This document shows positions 12,145 through 24,181 of a DNA stretch of 64,000 bases, one piece after another. The DNA lies in assembly GCA_002077045.2 (NCBI GenBank), contig KZ111161.1, forward strand, positions 186,001 to 250,000, given 5' to 3'. The notes beneath the pieces are model-generated. The model ran no database searches and had not been told where the DNA came from. It saw nothing but the letters and a program-made list of their open reading frames with translations. Within the stretch, counting starts at the first letter, position 1; each line of letters begins with the position of its first letter. The stretch is from Rachicladosporium sp. CCFEE 5018. Taxonomy: Eukaryota; Ascomycota; Dothideomycetes; Cladosporiales; Cladosporiaceae. The translations under genes were made by a program, and so were the position numbers.

Positions 12145-15100
12145 CTTGAGTGGTATATGAGGAGACCCAGTCAAGTGTGTAGTAGCGAAGATGATCGAAT
12201 GTGTGAAGGCGAGTTCCTCGTCGGTCGCAGTCGTTGGATGTTACGTCAGCGCTCTCGGTACCTGGTCTCTCCGCCTGGCCGGATCTTCCATGTGCTGATT
12301 TTGCGAGGTCTCGATTAAGACTCGTATCGACAACACGATCGTTCCAAATAGCTTCTGTAACACTCGATAGTCAAATTGGCAGCAATTGGGACGCGTTGTG
12401 GAGATGCGGAGAATGTGAGCGCGGGCTGCGTCGCTTTTGTGCAAAGGGAGCGTGTGACTATCTGCATGCGGCTTCTCAGCACAAGCAAGCCGGCGCCTTG
12501 TTGTTTAGTCTGCGCGGCAGACATCCGCCACGCTAATGGCAGCCCTGTCTCCGCCACATCACGGATCCTGGATCGCGTCGACGTGGGTCACAAGTGGGCG
12601 CCAGATCCATATTGCCGACTAATCGCTATGCACCATGACTCTCTCGACACTCTGGAACAGTTCACGTCCCTTCATCACCGCACGGGATCTCGATTCTGGC
12701 ATCGATTACAGACACTATTGGACCGTCACCATGGCCAGCCGCGAATGGGATTTGTCTCATTGCCCGTTTGCCCATGCTACTCCGGGCACGCGGTGTTTGT
12801 CCCGCGCCATCATCCCGTTTCTGCCCTGACTCCGGCTACTGAAGGTGATTCGGAGCATCACTCCTTGGGGTACCTCTATACGGGGCACCCTCGGTCCGGG
12901 ACTTTGTCACGACAGCATCCTCGGCTTCTCCTCCTCGTATTGCTGCGCCCAGGAATCATGTGCTGAACTTTCAGCTTCGGAAGGAACCCTCGTCATCGCG
13001 TACCTCGCATGACACACATCAGCCGTTGGGCATCGCTGCGCGAAAATCGCGTTCATGTGAGGCTGCTAGAGCGCTCGTCCGTACGAGTATTGCGTTCTCG
13101 CATGATCGGGTGAAGAAGACAGGTACGTACGGCTACTGATCGGATGCGAGGAACGCCCATCCGCACAGGTTACATTGTGCTACACACCATGGCATATGGC
13201 GAAATAGCACAAATGACTGTACCGAGTTTGCGAGCCTGACACACATCCGAACAACGTGGGATGCGCGCGAAGCTCAGTTCTAGATCGTAACACTTCCGCG
13301 CTCTCTTGCTACTTCTGCCAGCACTTGTTGGGATCCTACTGCATGGCGATGCTCATCTATCACTTCGAGACTGCACTGTGTCCTCGCGCCGGTAAGTGCC
13401 TGCATACGCGGCGTTACCGTGGCGCTCACACACACCGTGGAGGCGCCGATCGGTAGGATCACGGCGATATACTTGTCATTTCAGCTCACGTGGCACTCCA
13501 AACTCTAGAGAGGCTCCCCGGATTGCCGCATGCTGCGATTGCCTGTCAAAGTCTCTCCGCAGGCCTTTCAGGGCATGTATGAAAGGCTACTAACATGAGC
13601 TGATCACTGTGTCGAACGTGCGACCGCCAAACTGATGATGGGCATTACTGATGGATACTCCGTAAAGTCTGCGATCCAAAGCGACGAGAGCGTGGGATTT
13701 TGAGCGGTGTGAGCGCACAGCTTGGCTGCGAGAAGCAACGATACCTTCCGCTTTGGGCTCCTCATCACTACAACGTGAACTGGCGATAGGCTGTTGGCGA
13801 CGCGTCTACCTCAACGGCGTGGGTGACGGTGTTGCACCAGCATCCTCTTGCAACCCACGACAGATCCTGCATCTTACAGGAGGAAGCACTATTCGCACCG
13901 GTCCCTTTTCTTGGAACGAGTGAGACATGACACCCGACGGTCAGCGATTCGCCATATCGCATCTTGTACGATCTAAGGGCTGCAGCGTTGTAGGCGCGCG
14001 TTCGAACGAGGCACATGTCACGTCCATTTGACATGGTGATAGCAAATGATGGCGCAGCGCGTCTGTCAGGTGTTACTATTCGCGATCCAGACTCGACGCA
14101 GGCGTTTGACAAGCACCAATAATGCAGCCTGCGTTGCGCAGGCGCAGCATGTGGCGGTCGCAGATGACTGTGTTTGACAGCGCATACGATCAACTTAGCA
14201 TGCATCTTGCCTGAAGTACTACTGTACCAAGTGTACTGGAGCAATAATCATCCTGCAATCGACTAGTAGTGCATGAAGTACAATCCAACAGTCCGATCTG
14301 TTGCCTGATGCCTATTCTGGCATATCGATAGTCCCAGTAGGAGCAAAACGCGACATTACGAAGGCAGAGTCTCTGCGCTGGCCATCGAGAAGTCTGTCGA
14401 CACTACCGCAGATTCATGTCCATCACACCGTAACTCGACTCGTCCACTATCTAACCACGTCGCATATCCGGTCGACAGAACAGTATATCCGGTCCGCAAT
14501 CCGCAACCCGTGATTTACCGCAGGATGATCTGCAAATTACGAAGAACCAGCCAAATGCATCACGCGGCAACGCACAGGTTCCAGAACCCACTTTCCGCCC
14601 ACTTCCCCATGCGAGGAGAGCGGCTCCTTGCATTCCTTTGGGTTGACAGATCCGATTCGCCTTGGTTCATCGACCTGCGTCATGCGACTCGCACAGCCAC
14701 ATCTCAATTGCCTGGCTCAGCTGGCGGCAATCGAACGTGATACAAAGACCGGCGTGCGTCGCACACGTCACACCTACCAAATTAAAGAGGGGGTAAGGGG
14801 CGCGGGATTGGATATGAAGATGACAAGACACCATTTCGAGAATGCCACGGAGGTGAGTGCGAATGAGTATACATTCGCATGTCACCCGCGAGGCGATGTT
14901 GGTCATCCGCGCTTCTAGAATTGCGCGCCGAGCAGTCGGTGCATCCACACCGTTTCCAATCCTGCGCCGCAATCTACAGGCCCGGCCGTTGGCACCGATG
15001 CACTGGTCGGCGGCGCTCGCCTCGTCATGCGAGCTCATTTAGCCTGTAGAGTATTTCCCCGGATTGCGATTTGCGTGCAGTTCGCGTCTAGACTCTTGCG

Positions 15101-16000
15101 GGTGTGTGCGACACCGCTGTTTGCGATATGTCGACAATCGACCATACGTTGCACAAACAGCGAAGGGTCGTTTGATCTCGACTGGGTCGTTATGAACTCA
15201 ACACTTCTGTCACTGGATCTTGATGAGTATGAGCGATGTCACTCCCGCAACTCAACACACTCGTCACCATTGCCCTTCAAGCGTAGTAGCTCAACCTCTC
15301 ACGGAGATCCCTCCGTCTCCAGCATCGCCTGTCGCATCATCTCGAATCCTTCTCGCTTCACATCACCCCGGCTCTCACGCCGAAACACCTCCCTTTCTTT
15401 TCTCCGCACTCGCCACCGCGATCGCAAACACCCACCATCTCCGCAATCCTTGCCCACCCTCCTTGAAAGCCACCAAACTCGCTTGACATGTCGCGTGGCA
15501 ACTACCGGCATTGCATGACGGCTGGTGCGACGCTAGTGGGAGCCCTTGGCGTCGACGGGCTAGACGGGTACGGGTACTGCTTCCCCGGAGAGTAGACTTC
15601 GTGGGCGTGACCGCGGTGGTCGGACATCCCACGTACTTGGTTTTGGGTGAGGATATGCCCACGCCGAGTGTGATGGTGGTGTGATTGGTGCTGAGAGGTG
15701 GTGGTGGAGAGCACTACAGCAGACAAGGGAGATGAATTGCTGGAAGGATACTAGGCACTTGATCACGTAGCGAACATCGTGGCCGATGCTATGAAGCAAA
15801 CTTCGTTGTGACAGTCAGCAGATGCAGAATTCGGTCTTCTTCTTGTTGATCTGCCTGCGATTATATACTCCCACACCAAGTAGATGCACACAGGACGGAC
15901 GCTCAGCACTTTTGTACAGATAGACCACCGCCAATGACCCAGAAACCCGCTCGCTCACAACGACAGACAGCCAAAGCATCATCGAAGAGTTCACAGCACC
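12145..16000. other. Gene-poor 3.9-kb interval
   Basis: No recognisable gene between the DUF1752/DUF3295 gene and the CNNM gene. The longest open frames (for example 12376-12966 on plus, 13768-14244 on minus) show no family motif and no coding-like composition. One short ORF at 15220-15486 is noted separately. I found no transposase, reverse transcriptase, long terminal repeat or tRNA here. Confidence 0.4.
15220..15486 (+). CDS. Possible short hypothetical protein (88 codons)
   Basis: A Ser/Pro/Ala-rich ORF starting at 15220 or at the second Met two codons on, ending in TGA at 15484-15486. There is no recognised domain and no second copy in the window to test conservation. It may be spurious; it is listed because it is the least random-looking frame in a 3.9-kb gap. 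Confidence 0.15.
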   Translation: MMSMSDVTPATQHTRHHCPSSVVAQPLTEIPPSPASPVASSRILLASHHPGSHAETPPFLFSALATAIANTHHLRNPCPPSLKATKLA

Positions 16001-18433
16001 TCACTCTCCCTCCTTCTTCGCCTTCTTCTTCTTGTGGTTCTTCTTCTTCTTCTTCGCGCCTTCAGCCTTACCCTCCTCGCCCTTCGCCTGTCCCGGTCCA
16101 TCACTCTGCGCCTGACCAAGGCTCAGCCAACTCGGCCGCGGCGGCGAGGCCTTCTTCGATGCCTGTGATGCACCCTCACCGGTCTCGTCGTCGCTACTAC
16201 TTGTAGTCTCCAGCACAGTCTTCTTGAAGCCGTTGTAGTCGACTGTCGTCTCTGTGATAGAGCCCGAGCGAGCTGAGCGACGATTCTTAGAGCGGTCGCA
16301 GGAAGGTGCGTCCATCGTGCCGACTTCGTCATCCTCATCTGTCTCGCCAGCAGCGTTCTCACCGAGTCTGATGACTTCTTTTGTGGTCTGAGCAACAGCA
16401 GAGTCAGGGCTGAGGAAGTTCGGGTCTTTCGTAGTGGAAGCTCTGGCGGGCCTAGCGTTGATCTCGTCGTCGTTGCCGTTCGATCCCGTGTTGCCATCTT
16501 CCTGCTTACTAGACTTTGGTGGTGGCGAAGTCTTGATCTCGGCCAGCCTGCTTGCTTGGCCGGCAGACAGCTGACTCGCATCGATTTCCCCGCCCTCCGC
16601 TATAATGTCGTCGATCAGCTGCGGCTCACGACGCGTGCTCGCCTGGGAGTGTGACCGCACAGATTGCAGAGCTTGGATGCCGTCTCTTGCATCCTTGCCA
16701 GCGTCCTTGAGCATACCAGCGCCTTCGCCAGCGCCCATCGAGCCTACCTCTTGGCCTTCCGAGACACTTCGTTCTCTGGCGGGATCTTCTACTATCCCAG
16801 TCGTGGTCGCCTTGTTCTCTGGAATTGTGCCAACGCCTGGCTTGATCTTGACTGCAGTATACTTCGTCTGCCTCGGCTTCGAAGCCATGTTGCTGGGTCC
16901 AAGATGCTGCAGCTGCTTTCGCATATCTTGTGTCGTGCTTCGGACCTGCACTGGTCTTGATGTGTCTCTTGTCGATTCAGAAGCATTGCTACTCTTCCTG
17001 TGCATCAGCCAAGTAGTCGAATTGCCATTCACTAGACTCGTCTTCCTGCTCAATGGTATAGTCTCTTCTTTGTCGCCGAGCAATGGCGTTCGCTCGTCGG
17101 TATTCTGCGGTTCTACTTCACTAGCAAAGTGCTTAGGATACTTCGCTCGAGGAGCGGGAGTGGCACGGCGAATGGCCTTGTGGATGTCTATGAAGACGTC
17201 GGACTCATCGATGATCTCCTCGCCGATCAGCTCTTCGATCACGTCTTCCAGTGTGACAACGCCGAGTGCGCCCTTGACGTCTCCGGGGAAGTCGGAGACA
17301 AGTACCATGTGTGACTTGCCTTCTTGGAAGTAGTTGATGATGTCCAAGCACGATGTATCTGGTGCGGTCTCGGGTAGAGTTGCCAGCGAGAACTCTCCGA
17401 CACGCTTCGCGTCTTCCGGGTCGTACGTGATGAGTATCTTCACCAACAGCATCCCAATGAAATCCTTCTTGTTGTCCGGATGGTAGATCGGGATTCGTGA
17501 ATAGCCCTGGGAAAGTATGGTGTCCATCATCTTCTCGTCCAAGACGGTGTCCGCGCTCATGGTGAAAACATCTTGCATGGGTGTCATAATGTCGCACACG
17601 TGCTTCTCCTTCAGATCAAGCACACTGTTGATGATGGTGACTTCGTCTTTCATCAAGCCCTCGCCAGGCTTCGTGTTGTGTCCCTTATGAAGCTGCACCA
17701 GGGTCTTGAGACCACCCTTGCTGTACATGGTCCCGTGATCTTTCCCGAGAAGGTAGTCCAGCAATTTCGCGGTCGGCCATGCTACGGGTGACATGATCCA
17801 CATGAGGATCCGCACCATAGGCGCCATGAAAGCGCCAATAGAAAGACCATATCGCACACACACAGATTGTGGGGCGACCTCGCCGAAGATTACTATCGTG
17901 TCTGTTAGCACACAAACACGAAATTCCCCCAGGCTTGCAAACGTACCAATCAGCACGGTACTGCCCACCACCGCAGGCCAGCCACCACCCAAACTCCGAT
18001 CCAGCACAATCGGCAGCGTCTCGTTCGTAATGACATTGCTCAACAGTAGCGTAACAAGCAGCCAATGCTTTCCCCTAGCCAGTAGGTCCAGCACTTTCTG
18101 TGCGTGATGCTTCTCCTTGCCCTCGCCACTCGATGCAATGACCTGCAGATACGTCTCGTCCTGACCCATCAATGCAATCGTCAATCCCGCAAAGACACCT
18201 CCGGCCAGCACCAGCGCGACTGCTATACTGAGATTGATCCATAGCTCCGCAGCGTCGGCGGGAGGGTGTAACTCTTTCTCGAGTATGTGAATGCTGCGCC
18301 GGACCAATGGCGCTGCACTGACTACCGGTATGGCGAGCAGCTTGCCGATAGCCAGCACTGCTGGTCGCAGCGCGAGGGAGCCATATCCTGTTGATCTTCT
18401 CGAATACACTCCTGCGTTTCTCAGCGACGACAT
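16001..18433 (-). CDS. MAM3: CNNM/Mam3-type membrane protein (DUF21 + CBS pair)
   Basis: Exons complement(16001-17892, 17947-18433) give about 792 aa. The N-terminal DUF21 transmembrane domain contains LSIAVALVLAGGVFAGLTIA and VTLLLSNVITNETLPIVLD, then after splicing VLIVIFGEVAPQSVCVRYG. A cytosolic CBS-domain pair follows (from KDEVTIINSVLDLKEKHV through GALGVVTLEDVIEELIGEEI). The tail is long, disordered and Ser/Glu-rich, ending in poly-Lys. Relatives include yeast Mam3 and animal CNNM, implicated in divalent-metal homeostasis at the vacuole or plasma membrane. The 54-nt intron is a multiple of three and open, so retention would insert 18 residues in the transmembrane core. The CTAAC branch and the conserved VLIVIFGE junction argue that it is spliced. 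Confidence 0.88.
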   Translation of the reverse strand: MSSLRNAGVYSRRSTGYGSLALRPAVLAIGKLLAIPVVSAAPLVRRSIHILEKELHPPADAAELWINLSIAVALVLAGGVFAGLTIALMGQDETYLQVIASSGEGKEKHHAQKVLDLLARGKHWLLVTLLLSNVITNETLPIVLDRSLGGGWPAVVGSTVLIGTFASLGEFRVCVLTDTIVIFGEVAPQSVCVRYGLSIGAFMAPMVRILMWIMSPVAWPTAKLLDYLLGKDHGTMYSKGGLKTLVQLHKGHNTKPGEGLMKDEVTIINSVLDLKEKHVCDIMTPMQDVFTMSADTVLDEKMMDTILSQGYSRIPIYHPDNKKDFIGMLLVKILITYDPEDAKRVGEFSLATLPETAPDTSCLDIINYFQEGKSHMVLVSDFPGDVKGALGVVTLEDVIEELIGEEIIDESDVFIDIHKAIRRATPAPRAKYPKHFASEVEPQNTDERTPLLGDKEETIPLSRKTSLVNGNSTTWLMHRKSSNASESTRDTSRPVQVRSTTQDMRKQLQHLGPSNMASKPRQTKYTAVKIKPGVGTIPENKATTTGIVEDPARERSVSEGQEVGSMGAGEGAGMLKDAGKDARDGIQALQSVRSHSQASTRREPQLIDDIIAEGGEIDASQLSAGQASRLAEIKTSPPPKSSKQEDGNTGSNGNDDEINARPARASTTKDPNFLSPDSAVAQTTKEVIRLGENAAGETDEDDEVGTMDAPSCDRSKNRRSARSGSITETTVDYNGFKKTVLETTSSSDDETGEGASQASKKASPPRPSWLSLGQAQSDGPGQAKGEEGKAEGAKKKKKNHKKKKAKKEGE

Positions 18434-19272
18434 GCGAGCGCGCTTCGTCCCCGTGGAGGTGGGGACACGTGCTATCCGCCTCTCTTAGCTAGCTTCTCTC
18501 GTCAGTTGATCTTCAGACCCGCGATCTGTGCTTTGCAGTGCTCAGTCTTGCAATGCTACTGCGACACAGAGAAAGATGAGGATGAGCTCACAGTGCAGGG
18601 TGCAGTTTCCCTGCGGATGCTCGGCTTTGGCTGCACGTTTCTGCAGGGTTGACAGCGGGCCGTTGGTGAAATCTGGAAATGACCCTATCACTTCACATAT
18701 ACCTTCTTTGACATGAGTATTGATACTACAGACTGATGGCGATCTTGTGTGATACGTATCACAGCAGTTCTGGTGGAAGGTGCAAGATTAGACTGCCCTG
18801 CGTGACTTTGCAGACGTAGCGAAATATCGCGCATAACTGTGAGCACTGGCAACAGATCTACCTCGCAGCATCCATGCACCCCAGGTTCTGCCACGACACT
18901 CGAGCGGTCAGCAGACGACTCAGTCCTTCGACAAGGACGAAATGCAGCTCCCTTGACGCTTGTCTCGCAGCGTCGAAGCGTCCATTGGCCACTTTCCTGA
19001 TCATGTATGCAGCACGAGTGTTGTGCATCGAGAACTACGCCCGTTGCAGCAGGTGCAGCGCCGATCGTCAATTGATCAAATCGTCTACACGAAGACGCTG
19101 CGTTCATAATGAGAGATACTTTTGTCTCGGTCAGGTCTGGATGTGTCTGTATAGGTATATCATCTTGTCATTGTAGGTCCTCTGTCGTCGATTCTGTCAT
19201 CTCTGGTCCCCACTCTTTCCAGTGCAACGGGCTTCGCGTTCGTCTTCCACGCAAGTCGTCCACACTACTCAT
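18434..19272. other. Intergenic region upstream of the CNNM gene
   Basis: About 840 nt lie between the CNNM start and the 3' end of the histidine phosphatase. It should carry the CNNM promoter. No ORF here has family resemblance; the 139-codon minus ORF at 18688-19107 shows no recognisable motif. Confidence 0.4.
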
Positions 19273-20068
19273 CTACGCCTTCACGTGCACCACCGGCTTG
19301 ACCACAGCATCCCTCTGCGCCTGCTCGGCAGCCTCATGACTCTTAGTCCGCTTCAGCTGCTCCATCTCGTTGCGATCGAGTGGCTTCAAATGTCTTCGCT
19401 CCCTCGACTCAGCAGTCTCGATCAAGTGGTACTCGCCATCATCCGAGAACTTGTAACTGCGATACTCGGTATTCGCCCAGCCGGTGCCGAAGAAGCGGCC
19501 GCTGTCAGACCAGTCTTCGGTCAGAAAGTGGAGAAAGCCGCCTACGACCTGTCAGGACGTGCGAATGCGGTAAGGGGCGGGGAGGCAGACCGTGAGTAAC
19601 GACCACAATGTTCCTCTCCTTGAACGCTGCCAACTTCGTCCTCGCCACCTTCGCTCTGATGCGGATTGCGTCTGCCCCGGTAGCCCAGATCCCTCGCTTG
19701 CTATTCCATCCCTCACCGACATTAATCAGATCCACAGGAAAGTCGGCGAACTCCCGCTTGAGCTCGTCGAGATTTGACCCGGTGTCACAGGGCAGATCCG
19801 AGGTCTCCTGCAGCTCCGGCATGCCAATGACTTTGAGCTTCTTGGTCTTGATATCGTTGTCAAAACTGTACAGTGCAGTCTGGAGAGTTCTTCGCAGGGG
19901 CGAGGCGACGACAGCATCGATCTCCTTGTGGTGAGGGAAGTTTGCCTGAAGTGTGGCACATTGCTCTTTGCCCAAATTCGTGAGAACAGGATCATGTAGG
20001 GCATGGTTGGCGATGTTGAGATTGTGATACCCTTGGGCGTGGCGGATGAGGTGGATTGTAGGTGCCAT
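19273..20068 (-). CDS. Histidine phosphatase (phosphoglycerate mutase-like)
   Basis: Exons complement(19273-19541, 19591-20068) give 248 aa, starting MAPTIHLIRHAQGYHN. The RHxxGxxN active-site motif is at the N-terminus, the second Arg is in VVASPLRRTLQTA, and the catalytic-acid/second His region is VVVTHGG, completed across the intron. It resembles the small fungal Pmu1/YDR051C-type branch of the PGAM superfamily rather than glycolytic mutase. The substrate is unknown. An upstream in-frame ATG at 20110 exists, but the conserved start is at 20068. The intron is 49 nt. Confidence 0.85.
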
Positions 20069-20705
20069 CTTGTTGACTTTCTGGGAGTGTTGACTAGATT
20101 GTTGTTTCAAGAAATTGAAGTGACGTTGTAGGAAAGGAAATATCTTGGCCAGGTTGATAGATGTTTATAGCGGAATGAGAGGATTGTACAATGGCCTATT
20201 CCGCTCACCGCGATGTTGATAAGCCATTGGCACGTGGAGTAGGCGTATAGTAGTATCTCAATGGCAGTAATGAAGGCCTGCTACCGCAGTGACGACAAAG
20301 CCATTGCGACTGCATCCGGCTGGAAAGATTTACCACCGCCGTGATAGATTTTGTCAACCTATTCCACATGCTGTTCGTGATGCGTATGTGAGTGAAGGAC
20401 ATTAATACCGGAGTTCGGGATGTTGAATTACGTCAACTTGATGCGAGTTCGGTGGCAACATGAACTCAGCGAGAGCGGCTTCGGAGGTGGTGCACGATGT
20501 CAGATTGGGTCACACTCGATGCGAAGGACACAACATTTGGATGGCATTTGTTCCGAGATAACACATGCTCAAGGCACTATAGCCGAGCTCTCTGCCCTCT
20601 ACCGATACTGTCTCCGCTCAAGGCACGGTGGCCGAGCTCCCCATCATACCCGCGCCCAAGCCGCTTCGGCTACCTTTCCCTTCCTCCTAGCCTCAAGGTC
20701 GTCCC
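20069..20705. other. Intergenic region
   Basis: About 640 nt between the phosphatase start and the stop of the membrane-protein gene. No supported gene. A short string near 20610-20645 resembles sequence near 51105-51175 downstream of the C2 copy, hinting that the 3' flanks of the two genes were once related. Confidence 0.35.
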
Positions 20706-23700
20706 TCAGCTACACTCCAGCTCCACATCATCGATTTCCCCATCGATCGGCATGGTCAACAGTATCTCATAGGCGAGCATTGGAATTTTCCTGCGCAGAT
20801 CTGACATCCGCACCAGCCATCTGGAGACGTACTTGAATCCATACTCTTCCCATCCTTGCTTTTTCGCCGTGTGATCGATCCCGTTACCCAACCAGATGCA
20901 TTTATCGAGCAGTGCGCTGATCTGCCTTGCTTCTTCCCACTCATCCTGTAATCTGGTCTTGCGATGGTAATCATCGCCGTTCTTCTTGGGGTCGATCGGT
21001 CCCTGTGGATCGCCCAAATTTGGCCACTTATGCAGCTCCAATAATACGGTCACCATGGGTGTGATCCTCTCAGACACCCACGAGGAGCTGCGTAGCTGTT
21101 GCTTGAACTCTGCTGGAGTCTTCATGGCGTGGACGGTCTCTGTGATCTTATCCTCGAGCTCCGCGAAAAAGCTGTCGAAGTGGCGCTGTGCGATGGATAT
21201 GGGAAGCTCATGGAGTGCTGCTGCGGTGTTGCCATCGAGAGTTGGCCTTGGACCCAAGGCCGGAAGCTCCGTCTCAGTATCTGCGGGTGGACTGGACGTT
21301 GATGTTGGTAACGAGCTTGACGGACCAGACCCACTTGACTGCATGGCAGAGTCGGGGACGGGGGCACTTACTTGAGCGTTGTCGCTGGTCCCAGGACACG
21401 GGAAGCTGTCGTTGGTATACGGCGCAGGTTGCACGAATGTCGAGGACCCCTGAGCATCGCTGACAGGCGGGTTCGTGGGGGGCCATTTCATCAGCATTCG
21501 AGTTTCGCCGCCACGCAGTTCCTTAGCCTTGTCCCTAAGCTTCCTCGCGGACTTATGGTGAGCCACCAAATCGAAACTCTTTGCGGCTTTCATGATGCCA
21601 CGCGCCAGCTTGATGCACTCGTCTAGCATTTTGGGGATGCCGTACAGCTCGACCCAAATGTCGCCAAATCTGGCATCGCGGTCGAACAAGTTCTTGCTCC
21701 CCCATTTGTCAATCTGTGTCCACAATAAGGTCGGTTTGGAGACTCTGTCGGAGATCTCAGTCGTACCGCTCAAGGTTGACTCCAAGTTCGCTTTATCATC
21801 AATGTAAGTTTGGAGCTTTAGGATGTCACGCCGTGCTGTTTTCAAGTACTCGCCGACGTATTGACGGGCGGTCTTAACCTCGAATGCGCGGAGTTTCTTG
21901 CCAGTCTCGTGATTGAGCACCGGCCCGACTCCTCCCTTCGGCGTGTCCAATGCTGCAGGGGTGTGCCCAGCCGATTTGTTATCTGACAAGCCAGCGGGAT
22001 TGGGGATGCTGGACGCTGGGGTGGGAGCTGGGGTGGGGGGTGGGCCAGAAGCATTTGCAGCCGTCGCGCCGAATCCAGAAGCACTCGTCGTAGGTACTGC
22101 TGTTGTCTGATTACCGAAGCCTTCCAGACCAGAGAAACTCGGTACCGGTAGCCAGCCTGCTTGCCCGGCCCGTTGCGCAGTATTCTGTCCGCCGGCTACT
22201 AGCCCCGCGGGCTGGGCTCCAAAGGTCGAGGGACCAGAGCCAGGCGTGCCGTTCACTGAACTTGCACTTCCAGGTCCTATATTCCCGACCAGGCCAGCAC
22301 CAGGGGCGCCCGCAACTTGCGAGGCACCTGATATGCCGGCCTGAGATGCCGAAGTATTCGTCAAAGTCGTACTGGCAGTGCTGGACCCGCTGGGTCCTGC
22401 AGGCTGCGAAGTAGCAAATCCGACATTTTGCGGCGCGAACTTTGATGCAGCAAGTCCGGAGAGTTTCGTCGATCGAGTCTGCGGATGAGACTGTGTTTGC
22501 GGCGTCTGTGTCGATGTCGTAGCTGGTACTGACTGTGCGCTAGTCGAAGGTGTTGAAGAGCTCGTTTGCTGCGACGACAAAGCTGTGAAGAAGGCAGGCG
22601 GTAGATGATTTCCGGTGCCTGTCGGCTGCGCTGTTGGCGCCGAGAAGGAAGCGGGCGGCGCAGTACTCTGCGTTGTGGATTGTTGCTGGCCGAATGCAGA
22701 AGCGGCCGAGCTATCGAAGGTCAACGCGCTCCCGCGTTGGATGTAACGCCGACAGCCCCTGCCGATACGTCTCCGCCTGACGTCTGCGGCGTCTTGCCTG
22801 CTCCGCCATCGAGAGATGCACCATCGGCAGGCTGATAGGGCGGCGCTGCTTGCTCTGTCATCAACGGTGTGTCGTACGACTGCCCATATTGCTGGTCGCT
22901 CCGTCCGTTCACCTGTCCCGCTTTCACCAGCTCCTGAGTTACCGCCGAATCGAGCTCTTCCAGGTCCTTCTTACTCAGCCTCTGCACATCGATCTTCATC
23001 ATGCCCACCATCGCCACTCCAAATGCCCTCACCGCCTCGTGCACCTTCCACGTCCACTCGCACCGCTTCAGTCCTCCATGCCTCTCTCCGAGATTGCGCA
23101 AGAATCTTTCCATCACCACAATATCACTGAGCCGTTGCTCCATCCACCGGGCATCAAGCCGACTCAAGTCCCAGAAAAGGGAAGTGCCATGCGCGACCCA
23201 CCCCAGCAGCGAATCGAAGCGATTGAACATTGCTTCAAGATCCGTCCTCAGCGCACGATCAGTCCTGAGCGCTTGCAACGCAGCGCTATTGGCGAAGCCC
23301 ATATTGAAGGGCGGGCTCTCATCCATCGTCTCCATGACGACAGCACTGAGGCGGAGCCATTCAGTGACAACGTGAGCGCGATCGGATGGCTGGAGGGCGC
23401 TGAGGATGTCCGCACTTGAGGACGCGGGGAAGAGGATGGCCCGTTGCTGAGGCGTGTACGGGTCATTGAGAGCCGCCTTCCGAGCTGCCAAATTGGCAGT
23501 GATCTGCTCTTGAACGGCAGTCTTCTGAGGTCGTGCGGCTGGAGTCCGCGTCTCTCGATGGCTCACCTGACCGAAGCTGCTAGCCGGCGATGGCTGCGCT
23601 GGGAGGTGGCTGTACGATGAGTACTTGTGCCGAGGGACGATGATCGCAGGTTGGCGCCTCACAACAGAGGGCTTCGGCTTTGGCGCATGGCCTGGTGTAA

Positions 23701-24181
23701 GCTCAGTGCGCTTCCATGTGCGATATTCTTGCACAGAGCTGCATCCTGGCTTTACCCATGGCTTCTCTTGCCTCTGCTGAATCCGCTTGACTTCAGTCGG
23801 AGCAGCCGCACTCTCACTCTCCCGAGTCTCCTTGACTTCAGTCGCAGCAGGTGCCTCTTTGATCACTGTCCGTGGCTCCAGCGGCTCGACAACTCGAGAA
23901 GGGTACTGATACACCTCATCTTCAGTGAAACATCCCCAGAGAACCAGGCACCAGCAGATCAGAGCTCCAAGAAGTGAGAGCCAGCAGGTGTCCAGCTCCG
24001 CCTCACTGCGGTGCCATGACACGAATTGAACCAGACTCCAAACCGCAAGCGGGAGTATCATGAACGCCCCACTGACCAGGCGCTCAGATGGTGGCTCCTT
24101 GTTGAGCCGGGGCGTGCGGTAGCTGTTCGCAGTGAACCCCACGAACACACAGAAAGGAGGCACAAAGAGGAAGGGATCCAT
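20706..24181 (-). pseudogene. Membrane-anchored low-complexity protein, copy C1, frameshifted
   Basis: Not recognised. Reading from MDPFLF at 24181, three hydrophobic segments occupy roughly residues 3-18, 35-56 and 66-85. Next come a Pro/Arg-rich cytosolic part and a helical region, then a long Ser/Thr/Gln/Ala-rich tract with scattered GFG. The C-terminal half has two related helical modules, the last ending GWEEYGFKYVSRW. The frame breaks near 22,727: this copy reads AACGCGGGAGC where the C2 copy reads AACGGGAGC, a 2-nt difference that stops translation within a few codons. Apart from this, the two frames (22721-24403 and 20706-22724) are continuous. It could be a real pseudogene or a base-calling error. 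Upstream in-frame codons to 24403 look like leader, not protein. Confidence 0.6.

Noticed and set aside
12376..12966. 196-codon plus-strand ORF
   Set aside because: No motif, mixed amino-acid composition and no splice-linked neighbours; most likely chance in a gene-poor interval.
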